NCBI GenBank assembly: GCA_014805015.1
Contig: JAAUYQ010000036.1
Location: forward strand, 44,000 to 77,980
DNA: 33,981 bases
Reading direction: 5' to 3'
From: Clostridia bacterium
Lineage (GTDB): Bacteria; Bacillota; Clostridia; Christensenellales; Christensenellaceae
The notes under the pieces are model-generated. The model did not search any database, was not told the origin of the DNA, and was given only the letters and a program-made list of their open reading frames with translations. Of this stretch, positions 18,024 through 26,400 are shown piece by piece. The translations under genes were made by a program, and so were the position numbers. The stretch's first letter is position 1. Each line of letters begins with the position of its first letter.

Positions 18024-18526
18024 ACGCCGCCGTCCCTTGTGATGGGCACGTGATGGTCGGCAAGCATTCTGAGCAGATCCTCGCCGTAAATGACCTGATT
18101 GGTCATGCGGAACGTTTTCACCGGCGTGCGGATGATCAGCAGATACCGGGTAATGCGGGCCCCCTCGATGTCCTCGTAGTGGACCAGGCGCTTGACGCCC
18201 ACTGCGGACACGCAGGTCAGATATCTGTCCTTAACCTCAATGCGCCAGACGAGAGCGAGGAGCAGGGCGTAGATGGCCGCGGCGGCCAGAAGCGCGCTCA
18301 CAAGGATATTCGCTGCATCCGCCGAGTGCCAGATCAGCATGGACAGCAGCAGACTGCCGGCGAGAGCCAGCAGGACAACCGCGATCCACAATGTGAGCCG
18401 CGGGTAGCGGACAGTAAAATCCTGCCTGTCCTGCAGAACGGGCACGAGCTCATGACGGGCCGCGTAGAACACAAACTGCAGTGCCGCGGCTGCGAGTATG
18501 ATACTGAGGACAATCTGTAGCCACAT
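18020..18526 (-). CDS. DUF6560-like membrane protein with PH-type domain
   Basis: A 168-residue protein. Hydrophobic segments at about residues 2-22, 46-66 and 72-94 form the membrane part; the C-terminal 75 residues (IEVKDRYLTCVSAVGVKRLVHYEDIEGARI onward) look like a bacterial PH-type beta domain, as in DUF6560 proteins. Function is unknown. The ATG at 18526 has a GAAGGG site. Its stop codon shares the CTAG tetramer with the convergent TrkA-C gene, so there is no room for a terminator between them. Confidence 0.7.
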   Translation of the reverse strand: MWLQIVLSIILAAAALQFVFYAARHELVPVLQDRQDFTVRYPRLTLWIAVVLLALAGSLLLSMLIWHSADAANILVSALLAAAAIYALLLALVWRIEVKDRYLTCVSAVGVKRLVHYEDIEGARITRYLLIIRTPVKTFRMTNQVIYGEDLLRMLADHHVPITRDGGV

Positions 18527-18615
18527 GTGCTTTTCCCTTCCAGCTGTCCGAGCGATTCTACTCCGGGCTGAATGCCGGTCCGGTAGCGCCTGACGGCAGG
18601 AGCGGCCGTACCCCC

Positions 18616-18636
18616 GGCCTGGGACCTTCCCAGGCC
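18616..18636. repeat. Perfect 9-bp hairpin in the DUF6560 leader
   Basis: GGCCTGGGA and TCCCAGGCC flank a CCT loop. No T-run follows on either strand, so it is not a classic terminator. It lies in the presumed leader of the DUF6560 gene. Confidence 0.5.
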
Positions 18637-18648
18637 TGTAATGCGAAT

Positions 18649-18709
18649 ATTATACACCGCCGCCGTCCGTCCGGCGGGATGGAGAGGCTCCCGGCCGCAG
18701 GTGTATAAT
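18649..18709. promoter_or_regulatory. Back-to-back divergent promoters with inverted -10 elements
   Basis: ATTATACACC (18649-18658) and GGTGTATAAT (18700-18709) are a perfect 10-bp inverted repeat 41 bases apart. Read outward, each half is a TATAAT -10: rightward for mscL (start near 18716) and leftward for the DUF6560 gene. Neither has a recognisable -35, so either extended contacts or an activator may be needed. Confidence 0.55.
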
Positions 18710-18737
18710 GGGAGCCATCAAAGAAAGGAGAAGGTCC

Positions 18738-19145
18738 ATGTGGAAAGAGTTTAAGGAGTTCATCAGTCGCGGCAGCGTGATTGATATGGCCGTAGGTATC
18801 ATCATGGGTTCTGCGTTCACGGCGATCGTGAATTCCCTGGTGAGTGATATCCTGATGCCGATCATTGCGCTGTGCACCGGTGGTCTCGACTTCCAGCAGT
18901 GGGTCATCCCGCTGTTTGGGGAAAATGCGATCACGATCGGAAACTTTATCAATTCCGTCATCAGCTTCTTTATGATCGCACTGGCGATGTTCCTGATGAT
19001 CAAGGGCATCAACAAGCTGCACCGCAAGCAAGAGGAGGCGCCGAAGACCAAGGTCTGCCCGTACTGCAAATCTGAAATTGACATCAACGCCACGCGCTGC
19101 CCGCACTGCACATCGGAGCAGCCGGCGACATCAAAGGCAGTCTGA
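18738..19145 (+). CDS. mscL: Large-conductance mechanosensitive channel with zinc-ribbon tail
   Basis: MscL opens under membrane tension to release solutes during osmotic downshock. The 135-residue protein has the MWKEFKEFISRGSVIDMAVGIIMGSAF N-terminal helix and first transmembrane segment, a short periplasmic loop, and a second segment (about residues 74-95). After the cytoplasmic helix it carries a CPYCKSEIDINATRCPHC zinc ribbon (two CxxC pairs), which replaces the plain charged tail of E. coli MscL. Similar tails occur in MscL of other Bacillota. The ATG at 18738 follows AAAGGAGAAGG. It appears to lead a two-gene transcript with the next lipoprotein gene. Confidence 0.96.
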   Translation: MWKEFKEFISRGSVIDMAVGIIMGSAFTAIVNSLVSDILMPIIALCTGGLDFQQWVIPLFGENAITIGNFINSVISFFMIALAMFLMIKGINKLHRKQEEAPKTKVCPYCKSEIDINATRCPHCTSEQPATSKAV

Positions 19146-19150
19146 GTGCC

Positions 19151-19672
19151 ATGCGGCATGAAGACCGGGCACGGCAGGCAGCGCGGGCACCACTCGCGCT
19201 GCTGCTGTCTCTCTGCCTGATGCTGGCGGCCGGATGTGCCGGTGCCGGGACGTCCGCAGAGCCCGCCGCCACCATAGCCGGGGTGACACTGGTGGAAGAG
19301 ACAGGGCTGCTCGAAGCGGAGCAGCTGCCGGCAAGCACATTCGCGTTTGAGATTATGCCGGAGGCGGACGACCACATTGCGGAGCTGCAGATCCAGTACG
19401 CCGGCGGACCGGACGGCGAGTTTCTCGGCCAGCTGGTGCTCGAGCCGGAACTGGACAGTTATTTCACGCGGCAGGACACGTTCCGGCGTGGTTTCACGGT
19501 CCCGGATGAGGCACTGCTTGAGAACTTTACGCTCACTTTCATCATGGTGGACGAAAACGGCCAGGAGACGCAGGCACAGAACGTTTTCTCTGTGGACGCT
19601 GCCTACGGTATCACGTATTTCCTGAAAATCGGCGGCAGCCGTGATGAGGGCTACGTGATCGAGACCCGTTAG
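19151..19672 (+). CDS. Small lipoprotein of unknown function
   Basis: A 173-residue secreted lipoprotein. Arg-rich N-terminus, hydrophobic stretch and the lipobox LAAGC with acceptor Cys29 predict a signal peptidase II substrate anchored on the outer face of the membrane. The mature part looks like an all-beta domain of alternating hydrophobic strands (TFAFEIMPEADDHIAELQIQ onward), compatible with an immunoglobulin-like fold, but I recognise no family. It begins 5 bases after mscL with no clear ribosome binding site, so it may depend on coupling to mscL. Its TAG overlaps the convergent SDR stop. Confidence 0.65.
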   Translation: MRHEDRARQAARAPLALLLSLCLMLAAGCAGAGTSAEPAATIAGVTLVEETGLLEAEQLPASTFAFEIMPEADDHIAELQIQYAGGPDGEFLGQLVLEPELDSYFTRQDTFRRGFTVPDEALLENFTLTFIMVDENGQETQAQNVFSVDAAYGITYFLKIGGSRDEGYVIETR

Positions 19673-20421
19673 CCGAGTTTGCGGCGCTGCGAATACCAGG
19701 CGAGACGCGCAGCAATGGAGTCCGGAACAAGCTTCGAGAAAAAGCGGACCAGTTTCATGGTGATGCCGGGAACGATCACAGCTTTGCGGGCGTACATGCG
19801 CCGCACCGCATAGTCGGCCACGTCGTCCGCCCGCAGTCCGGGCAGACTAAACGCGACGCCGGCCACGTTGTTGAACTGCGTGTCCACCGGTCCTGGGCAC
19901 AGCGCACCGATATAGACGTTCTTGCGGGCGCGCCGCAGTTCCTCGCGGATGGCCTCTGTGAGCCGCAGGACGTATGCTTTCGAGGCGTAATAGGAAGAAA
20001 ACAGCGGTCCGGGAAGAAAGGCAGCCGCGGATGCGACATTGAGAATGTAGCCGTCGTTCCGGGCCGTGAAGTCTTTCAGGAACAGCTTGATCAGGATGTG
20101 CAGCGCCTGGATGTTGACACCGATCATCTGCAGTTCCCCGCCGAGATCTGTCTCGGTGAAGGGACCGAAGACGCCGAAACCGGCGTTGTTCACCACGATC
20201 TGAATCGGCTCATCCTTGACGCTCTGGTAAAGGCGGAAGCAGTCTTCCTGGGTGGAAAGATCTGCAGTGATGACGCGGACCGGGGTGGCGAGTTCTCTCT
20301 GCAGGATTTCAAGCGGCTCGCGCCGCCGGCCGACGGCGATGATGCCGTAGCCGTCCTGAGAGAGGCGTTTGGCGATAGCAGCGCCGATTCCGGAACCGGC
20401 GCCGGTGACTAGTGCGTACAT
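19669..20421 (-). CDS. Short-chain dehydrogenase/reductase
   Basis: A 250-residue classical SDR. It shows the nucleotide-binding TGAGSGIG motif at residues 7-14, VGRRREPLE giving an Arg after strand 2 that favours NADP(H), VNNAGFG (NAG motif), the catalytic Ser in NVASAAAF and YYASK with catalytic Tyr and Lys. The C-terminal part resembles YqjQ/DltE-type SDRs. Substrate unknown. AAGGAG precedes the ATG. It is divergent from the iron alcohol dehydrogenase, with a 103-base gap holding an inverted repeat. Confidence 0.9.
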   Translation of the reverse strand: MYALVTGAGSGIGAAIAKRLSQDGYGIIAVGRRREPLEILQRELATPVRVITADLSTQEDCFRLYQSVKDEPIQIVVNNAGFGVFGPFTETDLGGELQMIGVNIQALHILIKLFLKDFTARNDGYILNVASAAAFLPGPLFSSYYASKAYVLRLTEAIREELRRARKNVYIGALCPGPVDTQFNNVAGVAFSLPGLRADDVADYAVRRMYARKAVIVPGITMKLVRFFSKLVPDSIAARLAWYSQRRKLG

Positions 20422-20440
20422 GGTAACTCCTTTCCTTTGC

Positions 20441-20472
20441 TTTCAAGATACCCGCCGCAGCAGGTCTTGAAA
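20441..20472. promoter_or_regulatory. Inverted repeat between SDR and alcohol dehydrogenase genes
   Basis: TTTCAAGA (20441-20448) and TCTTGAAA (20465-20472) are a perfect 8-bp inverted repeat with a 16-base spacer, one helical turn and a half apart. Each arm contains an outward TTGAAA. It is a candidate operator for a dimeric regulator of both divergent genes; this is inference. Confidence 0.4.
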
Positions 20473-20524
20473 AGACAGCGGAGAGGCGCTTTCGCCGCTG
20501 GGGCGAAGAAATGGGAGGCGCAAT

Positions 20525-21703
20525 ATCGATAACTTTACCTTTTACAGTCCGACTCGTGTCGAGTTTGGACGCGGAGCGGAAGAGAAGACCGGCGCACTGG
20601 CCAAGTCTTTCGGAGCGCACAAAGTGCTGCTGCTGTACGGCGGCGGCAGCGCAGAGAGAAGCGGTATTTTAGACCGGGTGAGAGCATCCCTCGAAGAGCA
20701 GCAGATTGAGTCTGTTCCTTTTGGCGGCATCGTGCCGAATCCGCGTCTTTCCACAGTGCGGCGGGCGATTGACGCCGGTCGGCAGGCCGGAGTGGACTTT
20801 CTGATGGCTGTGGGCGGCGGCAGTGTGATTGACTCGGCCAAGGCAGTCGGCTACGGACTGGCGACCGGAGAGGACGTTTGGCCTTTCTTCGAAAAAAAGC
20901 GTGAGCCGGGCGCCAGTCTGCCGATCGGCGTGGTGCTGACGATCGCCGCGAGCGGCAGCGAGACGAGCAATTCAGCGGTGATCACCAACGAGGAAGGCCT
21001 GCTCAAGCGCGGACTGCGCAATGATCTCTCGCGGCCGCGGTTCGCTCTGCTCAATCCCGAACTGACGATGACGCTGCCGTGGTACCAGACGGCCTGCGGC
21101 TGCGTAGACATTGCCATGCACGCGATAGAACGCTACTTCACGCGGGAATCGCCGGCAGAAGTCCGCGACTCGATGAACCTGGCCCTGGTGCGGGCCGTGA
21201 TCCGCAATTCCCGGCTTCTCAAGCTGCATCCGGATGACTACAACGCCCGGGCGGAAATCATGTGGGCCGGCAGTCTGGCTCACAACGACCTTTTCGGCGA
21301 CCGGCATACCGGCGACTGGGCGTGCCATCAGATGGAGCACGAACTGAGCGGCATGTTTGATGTGGCACATGGAGCCGGCCTGGCCGCGCTCTGGGGCAGC
21401 TGGGCCCGTTACGTGTATAAGGACGACCTGCCGCGGTTTGCCTCGTTTGCCGTCGGGGTCTTTGATGCGTTCACGGACTTTACGGACCTTGAGACAACGG
21501 CGCTCGCCGGCATCCACGCCATGGAGGACTGGCTGCGCAGCATGGAAATGCCGACCCGCGTCTCCGATCTTGACATCGGCCTCACCGATGACCGCATTGA
21601 ACTGCTCGCGGACAAATGCACCTTTGGCGGTCAGCGCACGATCGGGCAGGTGCGCGAGCTCGGCCGCAAAGAGATCGCGGATATTTACCGCATGGCCCGC
21701 TGA
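20525..21703 (+). CDS. Iron-containing alcohol dehydrogenase with apparent AUC start codon
   Basis: The 392-residue product belongs to the Fe-dependent group III alcohol dehydrogenases (butanol dehydrogenase/YqhD-like), which interconvert aldehydes and alcohols with NAD(P)H. I see AVGGGSVIDSAKA for cofactor binding and metal ligands in CGCVDIAMHAIERY (Asp, His), QMEHELSG (His) and DVAHGAGLA (His). The family N-terminus, DNFTFYSPTRVEFGRG, is encoded from 20525, but the first codon is ATC. GGGAGG lies 6 bases before that ATC. No in-frame ATG, GTG or TTG exists between the upstream stop at 20468 and a GTG at 20624, which would remove 33 conserved residues. An ATG at 20511 is out of frame. Confidence 0.9.
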   Translation: MDNFTFYSPTRVEFGRGAEEKTGALAKSFGAHKVLLLYGGGSAERSGILDRVRASLEEQQIESVPFGGIVPNPRLSTVRRAIDAGRQAGVDFLMAVGGGSVIDSAKAVGYGLATGEDVWPFFEKKREPGASLPIGVVLTIAASGSETSNSAVITNEEGLLKRGLRNDLSRPRFALLNPELTMTLPWYQTACGCVDIAMHAIERYFTRESPAEVRDSMNLALVRAVIRNSRLLKLHPDDYNARAEIMWAGSLAHNDLFGDRHTGDWACHQMEHELSGMFDVAHGAGLAALWGSWARYVYKDDLPRFASFAVGVFDAFTDFTDLETTALAGIHAMEDWLRSMEMPTRVSDLDIGLTDDRIELLADKCTFGGQRTIGQVRELGRKEIADIYRMAR

Positions 21704-22076
21704 GAAGAAGTGAAAGCGGTGCCGGGAAGAACTGGCTTTCCTTTTTGCGGGTGATCTGCTGAGGGCGGCGCCCGGGGATCTGTACAGGCGCGGCCCCGAA
21801 GACTGGCAGCCTTCGGACGCTCTCAGATGCTGCAGCAGCGCCTGAAAATGGTGTCATGCCAGGAGCGGCCGCTCTTCAGCTTGCGCGCCCCGGCATTCGG
21901 CTCAAGCGGCGGATGCTTTGCGTTCCGGATGGCGCGCGCTCATGCTTTTGGAGGAGCGTCTGCAGTTCACGGGCTTTGGTAACCGTGATATAATTGTTGC
22001 AACAAGCGGGGGCACAGCGCCCGCTGCAGACTGCAGAAGGTTGTGGACGCAGTCAGGAAAAGACGGAGGTTACGAT
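21704..22076. other. Intergenic region before rubrerythrin
   Basis: About 370 bases. A weak hairpin followed by T5 (about 21724-21746) may end the dehydrogenase transcript. The next 200 bases are GC-rich without a gene I can support. The rubrerythrin promoter lies at 21966-21994, leaving a leader of about 75 bases. Confidence 0.5.
21966..21994 (+). promoter_or_regulatory. Promoter of rubrerythrin
   Basis: TTCACG (-35) and a perfect TATAAT (21989-21994) are 17 bases apart, with TGA before the -10 giving an extended -10. An ATTGTTGCAACAAG palindrome-like stretch (TTGTTGCAACAA, about 21993-22004) lies at the predicted start and could be an operator. Confidence 0.65.
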
Positions 22077-22619
22077 ATGAAATACGTGTGCACAGTATGT
22101 GGCTACATCGCGGATGGGGCCATCCCGGAAGAGTGCCCGCAGTGCGGCGCGCCGGCATCAAAGTTCAAGCCGCTCGAAGAGACGGATTCGCGCGTTTTTG
22201 AGACCGAGCATGAGATTGGTGTTGCGCAGGGTCTTGATGAAGAAGTCGTGCAGGGTCTCAGAGAGAACTTCACTGGGGAGTGCACAGAAGTTGGTATGTA
22301 CCTTGCGATGTCGCGGCAGGCTGACCGGGAAGGCTACCCGGAAATTGCGAACCTGTACAGAAGAGCGGCATTTGAGGAAGCAGAGCACGCAGCCAAGTTT
22401 GCGGAACTGCTCGGCGAGGTAGTCTATCCGGACACCAAAAAGAATCTTCAGCTGCGCGCGGACGCGGAGGCAGGCGCCACGTCCGGCAAGCTCGCGCTCG
22501 CGAAGCGGGCAAAGGAACTCGGCTACGATGCCATTCATGACACTGTGCACGAGATGGCCAAGGACGAGGCGCGTCACGGCAAGGCATTTGAAGGCGCACT
22601 CAACCGTATTGTGAAATAA
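22077..22619 (+). CDS. Reverse rubrerythrin (N-terminal rubredoxin domain)
   Basis: A 180-residue peroxide/oxygen-detoxifying non-haem iron protein. The rubredoxin-type iron site comes first (CTVCGY and CPQCG, residues about 5-25), followed by the ferritin-like four-helix domain with the di-iron ligands in [22 protein letters not shown] and DEARHGKAF. Usual rubrerythrins have the opposite order, so this is the reverse type known from clostridia, which uses NADH-derived electrons to reduce hydrogen peroxide and oxygen. ACGGAGG precedes the ATG at 22077. It is a single-gene transcript with its own promoter and terminator, fitting an oxidative-stress gene in an anaerobe. Confidence 0.94.
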   Translation: MKYVCTVCGYIADGAIPEECPQCGAPASKFKPLEETDSRVFETEHEIGVAQGLDEEVVQGLRENFTGECTEVGMYLAMSRQADREGYPEIANLYRRAAFEEAEHAAKFAELLGEVVYPDTKKNLQLRADAEAGATSGKLALAKRAKELGYDAIHDTVHEMAKDEARHGKAFEGALNRIVK

Positions 22620-22661
22620 TTCGGTCCGCAGGACGCGTCAGCATCCGACCGATGTATGAGC

Positions 22662-22694
22662 AGAGCCGGCGGCAGTCAACCTCCGGCTCTTCTT
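22662..22694 (+). terminator. Terminator after rubrerythrin
   Basis: AGAGCCGG (22662-22669) pairs with CCGGCTCT (22683-22690) and is followed by TCTT. It is a GC-rich hairpin with a short U-run, 42 bases after the stop. Confidence 0.7.
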
Positions 22695-22732
22695 AACCCG
22701 GCACACGCAGGCAGCCAGTATAAGGGGGCACC

Positions 22733-23143
22733 ATGATTGAATTGATTTATGCGAAAAAGGGCAGCGGCAAGACAAAGAGGCTGATCGACCTGGCAAACGC
22801 AGAGCTCTCTACAACCAAAGGGGACGTGGTTTTCATCGACGATGACAAGCGCTACATCTACGACGTGAAGCACCAGATCCGCTTTGTGGACGTCACTGAT
22901 TACGGAATCGACTCGCGTGATGCTCTCTACGGGCTGCTGTGCGGCATGGTTGCACAGAACTTTGACATCGAGTCCATTTACATCGACGCCTTCCTGAAGA
23001 TTATCGACGGCGATCCGGACAGCATTATTGACTACCTGGAGGAGATCGAGCGCCTCACGGAAAAGCATGATTTCAAGGCAGTCATCAGCGTCAGCGCCGA
23101 TCCGGCGACGGCCCCGGCCGAGCTGGTCAAGTACATTATATGA
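22733..23143 (+). CDS. Small P-loop protein of unknown function
   Basis: A 136-residue cytoplasmic protein with a Walker A-like loop at residues 7-14 (KKGSGKTK) directly after the first strand, and hydrophobic strands ending in acidic residues (VVFIDDD, SIYIDAF) that could serve as Walker B. It covers only the minimal P-loop fold. Clostridial relatives are sometimes labelled as twitching motility or PilT-like, but nothing here supports pili. The start ATG lies behind AAGGGGG. Its TGA overlaps the thrC ATG as ATGA, so the two are translationally coupled. Role unknown. Confidence 0.7.
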   Translation: MIELIYAKKGSGKTKRLIDLANAELSTTKGDVVFIDDDKRYIYDVKHQIRFVDVTDYGIDSRDALYGLLCGMVAQNFDIESIYIDAFLKIIDGDPDSIIDYLEEIERLTEKHDFKAVISVSADPATAPAELVKYII

Positions 23144-24627
23144 AGGTGCAGAGTACGCGGGGCGGGCAGGAGATCCCGGCCCTCAATGCCGTTCTGCAGG
23201 GCATCGCTAGCGACGGCGGTCTGTTTGTGCCGGAAACGTTTCCGCCTATTGACCTGGATGAAGCGAAACAGTGCGCTGAGAAGAGCTACAGTGATCTGTG
23301 CGGCTATGTCCTCTCGCTCTTTTTCGACCTGGGGCGTGAAGACCTGAGTGCGCTTGCCCGCAGCGCCTATGCCGGTTTCGACACGCCGGACACAGTGCCG
23401 CTCCGGCCGCTGCCGGAGAACGAGTACGTCATGGAACTGACGCACGGGCCGACGCTGGCGTTCAAGGATATGGCGCTGCAGGTGCTGCCGCGCCTTACGC
23501 AGGCTGCGCTTGAGAAGGAGGACACGGAAGAGAACATCCTGGTGCTGACGGCGACGTCCGGGGACACCGGCAAGGCTGCGATGGCAGGCTTCATGGACGT
23601 CAGCCGCACGGCGATCTTTGTCTTCTACCCTGACAAAGGAGTCGCGGAGATGCAGCGGCTGCAGATGGTGACGCAGAAGGGTGACAACACCGGCGTGTGC
23701 GCCGTCCGCGGCAACTTCGATGACGCGCAGACCGGCGTCAAGAGACTTTTTGCCTCGCCGCAGTTCCGTGATGCGGCCCGCTCAGCCGGATGGACGCCCT
23801 CAAGCGCGAACTCCATCAATTTCGGTCGTCTGGTGCCGCAGATTGCCTACTATGTGTATGCCTATGCGAAGCTCCTTGCTGACGGAAAACTCGGAGACGG
23901 GGAAACGGTAAACTGCTGCGTGCCGACCGGAAACTTCGGCAACATTCTTGCTGCCTATTACGCAAGACGCATGGGCATTCCGATCGGGCGTCTTGTGTGC
24001 GCTTCCAACAGCAACAACGTGCTGACTGATTTTTTCCGCAGCGGCAGCTACAATGCCGGGCGGCCGTTCCACAAGACGATGTCGCCGTCGATGGACATCC
24101 TGATCTCAAGCAACCTCGAGCGCTTCCTCTATGAGATGTGCGGCCGGGACAGCGCCATGGTGCGTGCCTGGATGCAGGCCCTCAGCGAAACGGGGACCTA
24201 CGCGGTGCCGGCAGACATGCTGCCGGCGATGCAGGAGCTCATCTGGGCGGACTGGCTCAGCGAAGAGGAAACGGCGCAGATTATCCGCGATGTGTTCAAT
24301 TCGCTCGGCTATCTGATGGACCCGCACACAGCGGTCGCGCAGGGCGTGTGCCTGAAGTATCGCAGCGCTACCGGGGACCGGCGGCCGATGATTACCGTTT
24401 CGACTGCGAATCCTTACAAGTTCCCGCAGGACGTCCTGCACGCTCTCACAGACAGCTGGGTGGAAGAGCCTTTTGCCGCCGCCAGGGAGCTGAGTGAACT
24501 GACCGGTACGCAGATCCCGCCGCAGATTGCCGAGCTGCAGCAGCTGCCGGTGCTGCATGACGGGGTGACTGACCGCGACACCATGGGTGATGCGGTGCTG
24601 CGTTTTCTTGGAAGGGTGAAGAAATAG
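23140..24627 (+). CDS. thrC: Threonine synthase
   Basis: ThrC converts O-phosphohomoserine to threonine using pyridoxal phosphate. The 495-residue length fits the longer, class I-like threonine synthases. Motifs are [19 protein letters not shown] with the PLP lysine, [11 protein letters not shown] for phosphate binding, [10 protein letters not shown] and VPTGNFGN (phosphate cup). It begins four bases inside the preceding P-loop gene (ATGA overlap) and has no ribosome binding site of its own. trpS follows 4 bases after the stop. No other threonine-pathway genes are nearby. Confidence 0.95.
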   Translation: MKVQSTRGGQEIPALNAVLQGIASDGGLFVPETFPPIDLDEAKQCAEKSYSDLCGYVLSLFFDLGREDLSALARSAYAGFDTPDTVPLRPLPENEYVMELTHGPTLAFKDMALQVLPRLTQAALEKEDTEENILVLTATSGDTGKAAMAGFMDVSRTAIFVFYPDKGVAEMQRLQMVTQKGDNTGVCAVRGNFDDAQTGVKRLFASPQFRDAARSAGWTPSSANSINFGRLVPQIAYYVYAYAKLLADGKLGDGETVNCCVPTGNFGNILAAYYARRMGIPIGRLVCASNSNNVLTDFFRSGSYNAGRPFHKTMSPSMDILISSNLERFLYEMCGRDSAMVRAWMQALSETGTYAVPADMLPAMQELIWADWLSEEETAQIIRDVFNSLGYLMDPHTAVAQGVCLKYRSATGDRRPMITVSTANPYKFPQDVLHALTDSWVEEPFAAARELSELTGTQIPPQIAELQQLPVLHDGVTDRDTMGDAVLRFLGRVKK

Positions 24628-24631
24628 GTTT

Positions 24632-25627
24632 ATGCAGACGATTTTTTCAGGCATACAGCCGTCCGGGGAACTCACGCTCGGCAACTACCTGGGGGCAGTG
24701 CGCAACTGGGTGCTGCTGCAGGACCGCTACAAATGCTACTACTGCGTGGTGGATCTGCATGCCATCACAGTGAGGCAGGACCCAGCGAGGCTGCGGCAGC
24801 GGACGCTCGACGTGATGGCGCTTCTGGTGGCAGCCGGTATTGATCCGGAGAAATGTGTGCTGTACATGCAGTCGCACGTGCCCGAGCATACTCAGCTGTG
24901 CTGGATTCTGGACTGTTTCACTTACATGGGCGAGCTGAGCCGCATGACGCAGTTTAAGGAGAAGAGCCGCAGGGCGGGGGAGAATGTGACTGCCGGCCTG
25001 TTCACGTATCCCGCTCTGATGGCAGCGGACATTCTGCTCTACCAGGCGGACCTGGTGCCTGTGGGCATCGACCAGAAGCAGCACCTCGAGCTGGCCCGGG
25101 ATATTGCTGAGCGCATGAACGGACTGTACGGAGACCTCTTTACGGTGCCCGATGCGGTTATTGGTGAGCAGGGCGCCAAAATCCGCAGCCTGCAGGATCC
25201 CACGAAGAAAATGTCCAAGTCGGACGAGAATGAGAACTCCTTCATTCTGCTGCTCGATCCGCCGGAAGCTGTGGCCCGCAAGCTGAAGCGCGCCGTGACA
25301 GACAGCGACGGCGAGGTCCGTTTTGATCCGGAAGGGAAGCCGGGCGTGTCCAATCTGCTGACGATCTATTCTGTGGTCACCAACAAGAAGATGGAGGATG
25401 CGGTGGCGGAGTTTTCCGGCCAGGGCTACGGCGTGCTGAAGCAGGCCGTAACGGACGCAGTGAACGAAGCACTCGCTCCGCTCCAGGAAACGTACCACCG
25501 CGTGCGCCGCGACAAAGCGTACCTGAATGAGATCATGGCCAGCAACGCGGAAAAAGCCAGAGAGGCGGCAGCGCGGACGCTCAGCAAAGTGCACCGTAAG
25601 GTTGGCCTGGCACCGTATCATGTCTGA
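24632..25627 (+). CDS. trpS: Tryptophanyl-tRNA synthetase
   Basis: TrpRS charges tRNA-Trp. The 331-residue protein is a compact class I synthetase of usual length, with the HIGH-like signature [11 protein letters not shown], the tryptophan-pocket region [20 protein letters not shown] and the KMSKS loop ([11 protein letters not shown]). The ATG follows the thrC stop after 4 bases, with only a weak AGG upstream, so translational coupling to thrC is likely. No T-box leader is present directly in front of it, unlike many Bacillota trpS genes. Its TGA overlaps the ATG of the next membrane protein gene by one base. Confidence 0.97.
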   Translation: MQTIFSGIQPSGELTLGNYLGAVRNWVLLQDRYKCYYCVVDLHAITVRQDPARLRQRTLDVMALLVAAGIDPEKCVLYMQSHVPEHTQLCWILDCFTYMGELSRMTQFKEKSRRAGENVTAGLFTYPALMAADILLYQADLVPVGIDQKQHLELARDIAERMNGLYGDLFTVPDAVIGEQGAKIRSLQDPTKKMSKSDENENSFILLLDPPEAVARKLKRAVTDSDGEVRFDPEGKPGVSNLLTIYSVVTNKKMEDAVAEFSGQGYGVLKQAVTDAVNEALAPLQETYHRVRRDKAYLNEIMASNAEKAREAAARTLSKVHRKVGLAPYHV

Positions 25628-26367
25628 TGGACGCCTATGACCTTCTGAGCCTTGTAACCTGGGTTCTGGCGGGGGCGGCAGGAGTGGTCGCTGTTTTCTG
25701 GATCCGCTCAGCCGGGACCGCTGGCCTGCGGGCGGCGCTCCTGGCTGCCGCAGCCGCCGCACTGACTGCACTCACCGCTCTGGCCGGCTACCGTATGTGG
25801 CTGGAAAGCTATGCGATCCGATCGGATGTTTTCTTTGTGAGCCTCGTTTTCCGGGTGCTGGCGCTGGCATGCTGCGTACCAGGCATCTTTCTGCTGGAAA
25901 GTGTCGGCAGGGGAGGCAGCCGCATCCTCGCGTCCGGTATCTGCTTTCTGGGGGCGCTTACGTGCGCGGTCCTCTCCCTGCTCCTGATGGATCTGCTGAG
26001 CGGATGGGGCCTCGCCGCAACGGCTGCGGCTGTCCTGCTCTTCTGCATGGTGTTCTGTGCCCGGTCGCGCCGTCTTGAACTTGGCCGCGACAGAGCGTGG
26101 CTTACCGTCTGCGCGGTCCTGGCGGCGCTGATGGTTGCCCGGGCCCTGGTCTCTTTCCAGACGGACATGACGGCCGGTCAGCTGCTGATGCTGGCCGGGG
26201 CCGCACTCTGCCTGGTCAGCGCTCTCTGGTGGGCAGTCTGTGCCTTTGGCCGCGAAGCGCTCCGCACGCCGAAAACCTGCAGGGTCTTCTTCTTCTGCGG
26301 GACGCTGCTCGCGGCGCTGTCAGTCAGTCCGATCTTCGACGTATCTATGCTCTATTCGCTCACCTGA
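25627..26367 (+). CDS. Polytopic membrane protein of unknown function
   Basis: A 246-residue protein made almost entirely of hydrophobic helices; I count seven likely transmembrane segments (about residues 7-26, 35-54, 68-88, 100-122, 127-144, 158-178, 185-206, with a possible eighth near 220-240). Loops are short and Arg-rich, and no catalytic motif or known family is recognised. The start overlaps the trpS stop by one base (TGATG), indicating coupling. Ala and Leu content is very high, as is common for GC-rich membrane genes. Confidence 0.6.
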   Translation: MDAYDLLSLVTWVLAGAAGVVAVFWIRSAGTAGLRAALLAAAAAALTALTALAGYRMWLESYAIRSDVFFVSLVFRVLALACCVPGIFLLESVGRGGSRILASGICFLGALTCAVLSLLLMDLLSGWGLAATAAAVLLFCMVFCARSRRLELGRDRAWLTVCAVLAALMVARALVSFQTDMTAGQLLMLAGAALCLVSALWWAVCAFGREALRTPKTCRVFFFCGTLLAALSVSPIFDVSMLYSLT

Positions 26368-26400
26368 GGCGCCGGTGAGAGACGCTTTCTGGAGGAAGCC

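Noticed and set aside
21918..22076. Upstream in-frame extension of rubrerythrin
   Set aside because: It would overlap the promoter, lacks a ribosome binding site, and the ATG at 22077 gives the normal rubredoxin N-terminus.
24600..24640. T-box leader for trpS
   Set aside because: trpS follows thrC by 4 bases, so there is no space for a leader.
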